Counted from the first letter of the stretch, positions 1 to 5,709 are shown. The stretch is DNA of 8,320 nt from Methanomicrobiales archaeon (GCA_012523385.1 JAAYIO010000215.1:1-8320), one strand, 5' to 3'. Translations and numbers: made by a program. Notes: a model not told the origin generated them from the sequence alone.

Positions 1-2
1 AC

Positions 3-548
3 ACCGATGAGCTCATCACCGGATGTGCTCACCATGCGGTGCTTTCTATTGCAGACACCGTTATTGGTGCCGTCAAAGCGGGCCAGATAAAGAAGTTCGT
101 TGTGATGGCCGGTTGTGACGGACGCCAGAAAGAGCGGGAATACTATACGAAATTTGCACAGGCCCTTCCAAAGGATGTCGTCATCCTTACCGCAGGATGC
201 GCCAAATACCGCTACAATAATCTCGACCTCGGCAACATCGGCGGCATTCCCCGCGTGATTGATGCAGGACAGTGCAATGACTGCTACTCGCTCGTTGTCA
301 TCGCACAGGCACTTGCGAAGGCCTTTGAAACCGACCTGGACAGCCTCCCGATCGCCTACAATATTGCATGGTATGAGCAGAAAGCCGTCCTTGTGCTTCT
401 CTCGCTCCTGCACCTCGGGGTGAAAGATATCGCCCTCGGGCCAACACTCCCCGCATTTGTCTCACCCGCGGTTCTTGATGTGCTGGTAAAGAACTTCGGC
501 ATTCGGGCAAACACCACCGTGGAAGACGATCTCAAGATGATGATCTAA
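3..548 (+). CDS. hcp: Hybrid cluster protein (hydroxylamine reductase), C-terminal part
   Basis: The 5' end lies outside the window; the frame is open from base 3, and about 181 residues remain of a protein usually 430-550 long. Hcp carries an unusual Fe-S-O hybrid cluster and in the cytoplasm reduces hydroxylamine to ammonia in vitro and nitric oxide to N2O; it is linked to nitrosative and oxidative stress. Cluster-ligand motifs of the family are visible in order: AGCDG (Cys codon at 114, the persulfide-cysteine position), TAGCAKYR (Cys at 198), GQCNDCYS (Cys at 273) and WYEQKA (Glu at 375). The opening residues TGCAHHAVLSIADT also fit Hcp. A second Cys sits three residues after the third ligand (codon at 282), where I recall Ala, Ser or Thr being usual. 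The gene ends with TAA and is followed by an oligo-T terminator, so it is the last gene of its unit. Identification is firm; the physiological substrate is not shown by sequence. Confidence 0.95.
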   Translation, partial: TDELITGCAHHAVLSIADTVIGAVKAGQIKKFVVMAGCDGRQKEREYYTKFAQALPKDVVILTAGCAKYRYNNLDLGNIGGIPRVIDAGQCNDCYSLVVIAQALAKAFETDLDSLPIAYNIAWYEQKAVLVLLSLLHLGVKDIALGPTLPAFVSPAVLDVLVKNFGIRANTTVEDDLKMMI

Positions 549-595
549 ACCAATCACATAATCACCGCCGAATAAGAGGATGACAGGGAATATCC

Positions 596-611
596 AAAAA
601 AATAATTTTTT
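596..611. terminator. Bidirectional oligo-A/oligo-T terminator
   Basis: A run of seven A, then TA, then a run ending in six T makes a nearly symmetric element: T6 on the + strand 50 nt after the hcp stop and T7 on the - strand downstream of the regulator stop at 678. Archaeal RNA polymerase terminates at oligo-T without needing a hairpin. A small GCGGG/CCCGC stem (626-630 with 640-644) lies between it and the regulator stop. Confidence 0.6.
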
Positions 612-677
612 GAAGAAACAGGATGGCGGGGTTCACCGACCCGCTCAATCCGTTTCAATAAATCAGAAAACCCCCCC

Positions 678-1421
678 TCAATCCAGTTTTTGCACCAACT
701 CAGCAACCGTATTCAGCACTTCAAACCCGCGATAACTGATACGGTATTCACCCCGTTCCCCCCGCTGGGTGATCATGCCACTCTTCTGGAGTTTATCAAG
801 GTGAAACAAGAGATTTCCCCCACGGATACCGGTTAATTTTGAAATATCGGTAAACGTCTTCCCGTCATGATGAAGCGCTTTTAAAACCTGTATTCGTATC
901 GGACTGCCCAGAGCATCGCTGAAAAACGATGCGGCTTTCTCTTCGGGGAGAGAGGCAACAGCATTCCCCGTATGCGGTGAAATCTGGCAGACACCAATCG
1001 CCTCAAGCATCCCAAACTGTTGATTGAGTTGATTCTCTGCCTCTGAAAAACAGGATGCACACCGCTCATGTACTCCATGGGATTTCATCTCAGCCATTTT
1101 TTCACGAATTGCCCCGACATCATCCGGGGAAAGCTTTCCTGACTGGATGTTTACCAGAGCCTCTCCAAAGAGTGCACCAAATGCCGGGCGGCAGGTATTC
1201 CACATCGAACAGTCACCCGCCTCTTTTCCAACGGCATCGCATCCGTTTTCCCGGTAACTGTTCACAATCGCATCAGCGCAGGTATCGCGAAAATCTGAGA
1301 GAATTGAGGTGGCCTGCTGATGATGGGTCTGTTCGGTGTAGCGATTCAGCTCAGAACGCAGAGCAGCAATCTCGGTTCTGATTTCACGGAGTTCATGGGA
1401 GGAAATACTGTCGGTCTGCAT
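678..1421 (-). CDS. Cysteine-rich winged-helix (ArsR-like) transcriptional regulator
   Basis: A 247-residue protein in three parts. Residues 8-34 form a probable short coiled coil. Residues 45-146 form a middle region with seven cysteines (48, 61, 71, 77, 121, 124, 145), including a CASC pair at 121-124. Residues about 168-247 form a winged helix-turn-helix of ArsR type, seen in LGSPIRIQVLKAL, the helix pair around TDISKLTGIRGGNLLFHLDKL, and the wing GERGEYRISYRGFEVL. It should bind DNA, probably as a dimer; the spaced cysteines suggest metal, Fe-S or thiol-redox sensing, which is inference. I do not recognise the middle domain, and it does not look like the V4R domain of the methanogen redox regulator MsvR. 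The ATG at 1421 has a GGTGAG ribosome site (1430-1435) nine bases upstream. It is divergent from the PPOX-family flavoprotein at 1543, so the pair may share an operator and the regulator may be autoregulated. Confidence 0.85.
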   Translation of the reverse strand: MQTDSISSHELREIRTEIAALRSELNRYTEQTHHQQATSILSDFRDTCADAIVNSYRENGCDAVGKEAGDCSMWNTCRPAFGALFGEALVNIQSGKLSPDDVGAIREKMAEMKSHGVHERCASCFSEAENQLNQQFGMLEAIGVCQISPHTGNAVASLPEEKAASFFSDALGSPIRIQVLKALHHDGKTFTDISKLTGIRGGNLLFHLDKLQKSGMITQRGERGEYRISYRGFEVLNTVAELVQKLD

Positions 1422-1429
1422 GGGTTTTT

Positions 1430-1435
1430 CTCACC
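1430..1435 (-). promoter_or_regulatory. Ribosome binding site of the cysteine-rich regulator
   Basis: On the - strand GGTGAG lies eight bases before the ATG at 1421 and matches the archaeal 16S 3' tail. It supports this start over downstream alternatives. Confidence 0.6.
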
Positions 1436-1474
1436 GGGGTTGGCTGTTTAGGTCAGTAATCTGTAGTAAAGAGA

Positions 1475-1515
1475 CCACTTGTCCACTTTTGTAACAAATT
1501 AGTATATATTAGTAT
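1475..1515. promoter_or_regulatory. Divergent promoter region with TATA box and repeated operator-like words
   Basis: The 121 bp between the divergent starts holds a TATA-like core (about 1501-1510). Its centre is about 37 nt before the ATG at 1543, so a start site near 1530-1535 and a very short leader are expected. The word TTAGTAT occurs twice, at 1499-1505 and 1509-1515, exactly 10 bp apart, overlapping the TATA core. A second tandem pair, CCACTTGT and CCACTTTT, occupies 1475-1490. Same-face repeats over a promoter are what a dimeric winged-helix repressor would use. That the neighbouring regulator binds here is inference. Confidence 0.5.
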
Positions 1516-1532
1516 GAGTAGATAGGATGACT

Positions 1533-1538
1533 GGTGAT
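1533..1538 (+). promoter_or_regulatory. Ribosome binding site that decides the PPOX-protein start
   Basis: GGTGAT lies four bases before the ATG at 1543. An in-frame GTG at 1534 overlaps it, so the ATG is the better start. Confidence 0.5.
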
Positions 1539-1542
1539 ACCC

Positions 1543-1947
1543 ATGGTAGCATTAACAGAAGAAATGAAGAAGGCCTTTGCAACGGTAAAGACATTCCCGG
1601 TCGCCACCGCCTCAAAAGACGGCTGGCCAAAAGTTGTCCCCATTGGATTTGTAGAACTCATTGATGACGAAACCATCTGGATTGCAGATAATTTCATGGT
1701 AAAGACCCTTGCAAACATCAAGGAAAACCCCAAGGTATCCATTTACGTCTATGGTCCCGACACGAAGGGATGTTACCAGATCAAAGGTGATGTTACGATA
1801 AAGACCGAAGGGATGGAGTTTGCAAAGATGCAGGAAACTGTCCATTCAAAGATGGCAAAGGCACCGGCAAAGAACCTCATGATTGTTAAAATCCGTGAAG
1901 TGTTCCAGTGCAGCCCTGGTGCTGATGCCGGGAAAAAACTTCTCTAA
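1543..1947 (+). CDS. PPOX-family (pyridoxamine 5'-phosphate oxidase-like) FMN-binding protein
   Basis: A 134-residue cytoplasmic protein filling the usual length of the small single-domain split-barrel flavoproteins. Recognisable family segments are FPVATASKDGWPKVVPIGFV near residues 18-37, the strand IWIADNFMVKTLANIKENPK around 47-66 that is typical of the flavin-phosphate contact region, and the closing REVFQCSPGADAGKKL. These proteins bind FMN or F420 and many are flavin or quinone reductases; the substrate cannot be read from sequence, and a true PNPOx role in vitamin B6 metabolism is unlikely for this short form. I chose the ATG at 1543, with GGTGAT (1533-1538) four bases before it; the GTG at 1534 sits inside that ribosome site. 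It is transcribed away from the cysteine-rich regulator, its likely controller. An oligo-T terminator follows the stop. Confidence 0.85.
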   Translation: MVALTEEMKKAFATVKTFPVATASKDGWPKVVPIGFVELIDDETIWIADNFMVKTLANIKENPKVSIYVYGPDTKGCYQIKGDVTIKTEGMEFAKMQETVHSKMAKAPAKNLMIVKIREVFQCSPGADAGKKLL

Positions 1948-1949
1948 CC

Positions 1950-1955
1950 TTTTTT
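1950..1955 (+). terminator. Oligo-T terminator after the PPOX-family gene
   Basis: Six T residues begin two bases after the TAA stop. Two small perfect hairpins follow (1961-1973 and 1981-1995). Confidence 0.55.
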
Positions 1956-1960
1956 AAAAG

Positions 1961-1995
1961 GGTGCGTTGCACCTCTGTGCCACTGAAAATCAGTG
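1961..1995. repeat. Two consecutive small hairpins in a convergent intergenic region
   Basis: GGTGC/GCACC (1961-1965 with 1969-1973, loop 3) and CACTGA/TCAGTG (1981-1986 with 1990-1995, loop 3) are perfect inverted repeats between the convergent genes. They may block transcription running in from either side. Confidence 0.4.
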
Positions 1996-2059
1996 AGAAA
2001 CGATGACCATATCAACGTTGCCTACAGTCACACGTTCCCCTTATGCGGATTATCCCCTA

Positions 2060-2662
2060 TTACCGGGCGTTCTTTGGTGCTGTAACGACCTCATCGGCGA
2101 TCACCACAGGGGGAGCGGGATAGAGCCAACCTGAAAATATCCGGGATGCAATCGGCATCATCAGATACGTCATTGTGATAATCGCAACCGCCGCTATCAC
2201 CGCAGCACGAATAACGAGCGGAAACGACGATAAGGCGGGGATCAAATACAGCAGAATAAGACTAATAATGGGAAATATTGCACACCAGGAGACGAAGGCC
2301 ATCTTGTATTTAGGCGGGGGTGTCCTCATTACTGGACCCGGAAGAGAGAACCAGGTTTCCAGTCCGGACAGGGTATTGGTCGAGGTGGGAACGGTCGTGA
2401 GGTCACACTTCCGGTCACACCACCGGACGTGGGTTTCTGATTCTGTCCATGCTTCCAGATGCTCGGGAGTGTCAAATTTAGAGATGATATGATAGGTGCC
2501 CCGTTCCTTTTCGGGCCGTATCACATTCACCCCGAGATTGCCCGGCATCGCCATCAGGGCAGAGATCACCGCGGCAAGTTCCTTTTCAAAGACGGCGTTT
2601 TGGTCAGTTAACACCCGTTCGGTGACGATGACCGTAACGCCGGTCTGTTCGTTATCAGACAT
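2060..2662 (-). CDS. ABM-domain (antibiotic biosynthesis monooxygenase superfamily) membrane protein
   Basis: A 200-residue protein with an N-terminal dimeric alpha/beta-barrel ABM-like domain (about residues 8-90; TVIVTERVL..., then GTYHIISKFDTPEHLEAW) and a C-terminal membrane part with two predicted helices (about 121-144 and 149-172). Between them is the linker GLETWFSLPG followed by PPKYKMAFVSW, a signature I associate with the COG3224 type of ABM protein. ABM domains bind small hydrophobic or quinone-like molecules; only some are real oxygenases and no cofactor site is visible, so an enzymatic role is open. The short tail after the second helix begins SGWLYP. The ATG at 2662 has no convincing Shine-Dalgarno; an AT-rich box about 33 nt upstream (near 2691-2698) suggests a leaderless or very short-leader mRNA. 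The gene is convergent with the PPOX-family gene. The family call is good; the function is unknown. Confidence 0.85.
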   Translation of the reverse strand: MSDNEQTGVTVIVTERVLTDQNAVFEKELAAVISALMAMPGNLGVNVIRPEKERGTYHIISKFDTPEHLEAWTESETHVRWCDRKCDLTTVPTSTNTLSGLETWFSLPGPVMRTPPPKYKMAFVSWCAIFPIISLILLYLIPALSSFPLVIRAAVIAAVAIITMTYLMMPIASRIFSGWLYPAPPVVIADEVVTAPKNAR

Positions 2663-2880
2663 ATACTAAAGGAACTATTGTGATGCAAAACTAATAATGG
2701 ATGACGGTTGATGCCTGCCTGCCTGCCCCTGAACAGGAAAAGCAACGGGTATCCAAAATAAAAGAGAGATCCTCGGGCATTCCACTCTCGTTTCATGATT
2801 ATAATGAAGTTTCTCGGAGAGGTATTCTTTCGTCCAGCAAATTGTCAATTTTTCCGGCATTTCAGAACGTAGTCCCTAAC
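2663..2880. other. Gene-poor intergenic stretch
   Basis: This stretch between two - strand genes must hold the promoter of the ABM gene. The longest open frames on either strand (about 60-67 codons) have no ribosome site and implausible protein composition, so I call no gene. A (TGCC)4 tetranucleotide repeat lies at 2712-2727. Confidence 0.5.
2712..2727. repeat. (TGCC)4 simple repeat
   Basis: Four perfect tandem copies of TGCC in the intergenic stretch upstream of the ABM gene. Not in a coding frame that I support. Confidence 0.6.
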
Positions 2881-2881
2881 A

Positions 2882-2896
2882 CCCCTAAAAAAGGGG
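2882..2896 (-). terminator. Terminator of the large winged-helix-like protein gene
   Basis: On the - strand the stop codon at 2905-2907 is followed after about ten bases by CCCC, a run of six T, A, then GGGG. This is a 4-bp stem with the T run in its loop. The T run alone is adequate for archaeal termination. Confidence 0.5.
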
Positions 2897-2904
2897 CACC
2901 GTGA

Positions 2905-4563
2905 CTACAAAATATACGGCGTCTCCCCTTCCAACCGCACGCGTAACGGTATCATCCCCGGAAACGCCCGTTCCAATACCTCGCGGTTGAACTTCGCCCA
3001 TGTAACGGTCTCGGTCACGGCCCTCGGGGACGATGAAGATAAAGAGACCTCGGAACGGACCACCCGCTCCCCCTCCTTCGTCAGATACAGATCGGGAAAG
3101 TGCCTCTCTGAATAAAGATCGTCACAGAGAAGGATTTCGTTTAGGTCGCGGATCACTGCACGTCCGGTTAAAGAATCAACCGGAACATCGCCGGTAGGGA
3201 TATTTATGAGATTTTGCACCCGGTGAGAGAGTTTTCCAAGGATGAAACGGGCCGCAAGCGTCCGTATGTCCCGGAGATGACGAAGGAATCGGAGTGCTGT
3301 TGAAAGGTCTTGTGGTGAAAACAGAACGCCCTCCGGCCCGGACGCCGAGATCGTAACCCATGAGCGAAACGAGTAGTTTGTCTCGCGGTCAGGCCGGGTC
3401 GCAACCGGATCACGGGTAACAGACGGTCGCTGATCGGTCGTGAACGCACCGTCATAGGAGACTGTTCGCCCGTTCTCGAGATCAATCTCTAAGAGCGCCG
3501 AACCTGTTTCGCTGTCATTTATCGACACCGCATGCCCGGGATGGAAACGCACCATCTCCACCATGGGGTCATGCTCCACATCACGCACGAGTGCAATGTC
3601 ACGAACCGCCGTAAACATGAGCGTAAAGAGCGGATAGTCAAGAGATCCGGAATGCGGTTTCCAGTCATTAAACAGGAAATATTCAAGGGCAGCAGGCGAT
3701 GCCCGGATAAGGGCGAGGATAGGGAGAATCCAGTGCTGATACTCAAACCGGAGATAGTGCTCCCATATGCCGGTTGAATGCCATTTCAGCCAGGGATACT
3801 GTTCAAATACTTCCGGATTCGTAGATTCAATCGCCTTCATCCGTTTTTCATCAGACACGCCGTCCGGAAACACCGGGAGCCTGAGGGTGACAACCGGAGC
3901 ACAATCAACCTGTTCAAGGAGATATGCCGCAAAGGAGCAGGGAGGATCGCTGCCATTCACCGATTTTGTGCCGAAGTACTGTTCAAAGACCTTCGGCGCT
4001 TCAAAGGCATCCCAGTCCCGAAGCGGGATGCTTCGCTTTATCTCGACCCCTTTGGTGGAGAGAATGTATCTGACCAGTCCCGCATTGGTGTGCTCGATGA
4101 CATACGTGTTCATCAGCGCCCGCTGCATTCCAGGGTCTTTCACCATCCGGAAGAGGTATTTCATGATGCGAAGGTAAGGCTCATACCCCTCCAAAAGGTA
4201 ATAATGCGGCGTATTTCCGCTCTGACGGGGGGCCCGGATCAGTTCAGAACCCAGTATCCCGAGTGCAGAGAGATCCTCGCAGATCTTGCCCGCCCAGTCC
4301 TTTGAGATGGATCCTTTCCCCTGCGATAGATAGGACGTTCCAAAATCTTCGTGAATCCTCGATGGATAGGAATAGAAGCGGGTCTCCCCTGACGCAATCG
4401 GGTAGCGGACCCCACACCCTTTCTGCAGCCCAGGTTTTGTGGGCACTCCGGAGTTCACCACAAAGTACCAGAGCACCTCCCACTTCTGCCTCGTCATCTC
4501 TTGCGGTTCCATGTTTGAAATGTCCTTATTATTCTTCATGAGAAATGCCCGTTCAGAGGTCAT
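2905..4563 (-). CDS. Large uncharacterised protein with N-terminal winged-helix-like region
   Basis: I do not recognise this family. From the ATG at 4563 it has 552 residues. Residues about 23-126 look like a winged helix: an opening helix QKWEVLWYFVVNSG, a later helix pair around SISKDWAGKICEDLSALGIL, then a wing ending NTPHYYLLEGYEP. The remaining 420 residues are mixed alpha/beta and soluble, with no signal peptide, no clear membrane helix and no catalytic motif I can name. A central stretch around WEHYLRFEYQHWILPILALI is rich in aromatics. I chose the ATG at 4563 because GGTG lies five bases upstream. Alternatives are a GTG at 4626, which has no ribosome site and lies within the promoter region, and an ATG at 4539, which has no ribosome site but a possible TATA (4576-4583) upstream. 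The gene is divergent from a 37-residue basic protein. A DNA-binding regulator with a ligand or effector domain is plausible but inferred. Confidence 0.7.
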   Translation of the reverse strand: MTSERAFLMKNNKDISNMEPQEMTRQKWEVLWYFVVNSGVPTKPGLQKGCGVRYPIASGETRFYSYPSRIHEDFGTSYLSQGKGSISKDWAGKICEDLSALGILGSELIRAPRQSGNTPHYYLLEGYEPYLRIMKYLFRMVKDPGMQRALMNTYVIEHTNAGLVRYILSTKGVEIKRSIPLRDWDAFEAPKVFEQYFGTKSVNGSDPPCSFAAYLLEQVDCAPVVTLRLPVFPDGVSDEKRMKAIESTNPEVFEQYPWLKWHSTGIWEHYLRFEYQHWILPILALIRASPAALEYFLFNDWKPHSGSLDYPLFTLMFTAVRDIALVRDVEHDPMVEMVRFHPGHAVSINDSETGSALLEIDLENGRTVSYDGAFTTDQRPSVTRDPVATRPDRETNYSFRSWVTISASGPEGVLFSPQDLSTALRFLRHLRDIRTLAARFILGKLSHRVQNLINIPTGDVPVDSLTGRAVIRDLNEILLCDDLYSERHFPDLYLTKEGERVVRSEVSLSSSSPRAVTETVTWAKFNREVLERAFPGMIPLRVRLEGETPYIL

Positions 4564-4615
4564 CAATGCACCGGATAATAACCGAGGTAAGCATCGACCA
4601 ATATCACCATGAACT

Positions 4616-4651
4616 GACGCGTCCACTTAACAGAATAAACTCAACGCGTCA
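4616..4651. promoter_or_regulatory. Promoter of the large winged-helix-like gene, flanked by paired GACGCGTC-type words
   Basis: A TATA-like box on the - strand (about 4633-4640) lies between two copies of an 8-bp word: GACGCGTC at 4616-4623, a perfect palindrome, and AACGCGTC at 4644-4651. Written as inverted arms, TGACGCGT (4615-4622) and ACGCGTCA (4644-4651) match exactly. The expected start site is near 4610, giving a leader of about 45 nt to the ATG at 4563. The arrangement suggests a repressor bridging the promoter, possibly the gene's own product; this is inference. Confidence 0.45.
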
Positions 4652-4682
4652 ACCAAACGTCAAAATACCTTACACTTTCACG

Positions 4683-4716
4683 CCATTTATGAGTCAGATC
4701 TCCACATTATAGTATA
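4683..4716 (+). promoter_or_regulatory. Candidate promoter of the 37-residue basic protein gene
   Basis: A TATA-like segment at about 4684-4690 (ATTTATG) would place the start site near 4713 and give a leader of about 22 nt with room for the Shine-Dalgarno. A second AT-rich segment at 4706-4716 is too close to the ATG for a leadered mRNA. Confidence 0.4.
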
Positions 4717-4723
4717 TCAGAAA

Positions 4724-4731
4724 GGAGGTGA
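4724..4731 (+). promoter_or_regulatory. Very strong ribosome binding site
   Basis: GGAGGTGA, with flanking A residues, is complementary to eight bases of the archaeal 16S 3' end and ends three bases before the ATG at 4735. It is the best Shine-Dalgarno in the window and the main evidence that the tiny gene is real. Confidence 0.75.
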
Positions 4732-4734
4732 ATC

Positions 4735-4848
4735 ATGGCAAAACAAAACGATAACCAGAAGGGCGCAGGACGTAAAGATTCCGTTCCTGTAAAGGGCGGT
4801 AAGGACATTAAGTCAAGCGCTCCTGCAGCAGCAAAGGGAAAAAAATAA
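4735..4848 (+). CDS. Small lysine-rich basic protein (37 residues)
   Basis: A 37-residue protein starting MAKQNDNQKGAGRK and ending APAAAKGKK. It holds ten lysines and one arginine, several glycines and alanines, one hydrophobic Ile, two Val, and no aromatic or Cys. It should be disordered, strongly positive and cytoplasmic; it could bind nucleic acid or the ribosome, but nothing proves that. I do not recognise a named family. The evidence for a real gene is the near-perfect Shine-Dalgarno, a TATA-like box upstream, a TAA stop and a hairpin plus oligo-T directly after. The strength of the ribosome site suggests high expression. The large winged-helix-like gene is divergent from it across a 171-bp region. 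Confidence 0.75.
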   Translation: MAKQNDNQKGAGRKDSVPVKGGKDIKSSAPAAAKGKK

Positions 4849-4886
4849 TCCCCTTTCCCTTTTCAGACTTAAATCAATCCTTTTTT
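4833..4886 (+). terminator. Hairpin and oligo-T terminator after the small basic gene
   Basis: AAAGGGAAA (4833-4841, inside the last codons) and TTTCCCTTT (4854-4862) form a perfect 9-bp inverted repeat with a 12-nt loop that contains the stop codon. A run of six T follows at 4881-4886. The stem may also protect the 3' end of the mRNA. Confidence 0.55.
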
Positions 4887-5022
4887 AATTCAGGTTGCCG
4901 CATGAGTATGACCTGTCCTTTTTGATCATGTAGTTGTTCTCAGGGTTTCATACGAATGGCACCTGCCGCACAGGGAGTATGATTTCTGTAGCCTCACCAT
5001 ATAATTCATTAAATCAGTTCGA

Positions 5023-5032
5023 TTTATAAAAA
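5023..5032 (+). promoter_or_regulatory. Strong TATA box upstream of the PH-SHOCT gene
   Basis: TTTATAAAAA is the best archaeal TATA match in the window. The start site should fall near 5051-5053, leaving a leader of about 75 nt before the ATG at 5129. A possible 10-codon frame (5051-5083) would begin right at that start site. Confidence 0.5.
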
Positions 5033-5091
5033 CGGTCATTACTGATATTTATGGTATGCATCAACATCGATAGATATTTGTGATGGCATGG

Positions 5092-5119
5092 AGTATTATT
5101 GTCCGCGGTAAATAATACT
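5092..5119. repeat. 28-bp palindrome before the PH-SHOCT start
   Basis: AGTATTATT (5092-5100) and AATAATACT (5111-5119) are perfect 9-bp inverted arms around a 10-bp centre that itself contains the palindrome CCGCGG. It ends nine bases before the ATG at 5129. It may be a dimeric protein-binding site or an RNA hairpin in the leader that controls translation. Confidence 0.6.
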
Positions 5120-5128
5120 AAATATTTT

Positions 5129-5703
5129 ATGGATATTCCCAAAGATGTGACCGACAATCTCTATTCAGGAGAAAATGTCATTTATTGTATAAAAAGAAAA
5201 TTGCCCTGGAACTCAAACCGCGATATTTGGTAATTACCGACCGGAGGGTGATTTATTATGACCAGAAGATCGCAGGAAGATATGATTTACATGATATCCC
5301 CTATTCAAAACTTGAACGGGTCTATTTTAATGAAGGAATTATCGCGTCAGAATTTGCTTTGAAAGATGAGGAAAATCACCAGATTCTCTTAACCTGGTTA
5401 GATAAGACGGAGTGCAAGGATGCAATTATCACGATACGAGATGCGATTAATTCAATTGCAGTTGAACCCGTGTCCATTCAGAAAAAGAAAACATTAACCG
5501 GTGAAAAATGGTTACTGAAGAAACCCAGGGAAATTGTTACCCGAACGATGCCAATGACGCAGGTAACTGAACATACACAGGCGGCACCGAACAAAGATGA
5601 CCCCGTTAATAAATTGAAAAAACTGAAAGAATTACATGAGATGGGATTGTTGAGCAATGAAGAATATGAAGAGAAAAGAAAGCAGGTTATTGCTGAGTTC
5701 TGA
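5129..5703 (+). CDS. PH domain-SHOCT protein, reading frame interrupted near the N-terminus
   Basis: The body, in the frame read from 5185 to the stop at 5701-5703, is a PH-like domain (LELKPRYLVITDRRVIYYDQ, then GRYDLHDIPYSKLERVYF and the closing helix AIITIRDAINSIAVEP). A linker follows, then a C-terminal SHOCT motif (KLKKLKELHEMGLLSNEEYEEKRKQ). The expected start is the ATG at 5129, one frame away, which encodes MDIPKDVTDNLYSGENVIYCIKRK and then hits TAA. Joined by one -1 step in the A-rich run 5191-5200, the two give a continuous protein of about 191 residues of normal family shape. One lost A, a sequencing error, or ribosomal -1 slippage would each explain it. SHOCT motifs often mediate oligomerisation, and such small PH proteins are cytoplasmic or membrane-peripheral; no function is established. 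Without the first segment no good start exists: the body would begin at a TTG (5185) with no ribosome site. Confidence 0.75.
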
Positions 5704-5709
5704 TCTATC

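Larger units (their letters stand above)
4887..5128. other. Gene-free leader and regulatory stretch
   Basis: No protein gene or RNA gene that I can recognise. It contains a weak CAGGT/ACCTG stem followed by T5 (4891-4923), an imperfect repeat of TGCCGCA...GAGTATGA (4896-4911 and 4964-4982), a strong TATA box at 5023-5032, and a palindrome just before the PH-SHOCT start. Base composition is clearly more AT-rich than in the genes to the left. Confidence 0.5.

Noticed and set aside
1055..1381. A 108-codon + strand frame opposite the cysteine-rich regulator
   Set aside because: Composition rich in His, Pro, Ser and Arg is typical of an antisense shadow, and the regulator frame carries clear domain motifs.
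2675..2904. Open frames of 61-67 codons on both strands between the ABM gene and the large gene
   Set aside because: No ribosome site, no recognisable motif, and mutual overlap.
3767..4305. Open frames of 136 and 175 codons on the + strand inside the large winged-helix-like gene
   Set aside because: They are antisense to a longer frame with better protein character, overlap each other in different frames, and lack ribosome sites.
4564..4626. Start of the large winged-helix-like protein at the GTG at 4626
   Set aside because: No ribosome site precedes it, and it lies within the segment holding the TATA box and paired palindromes.
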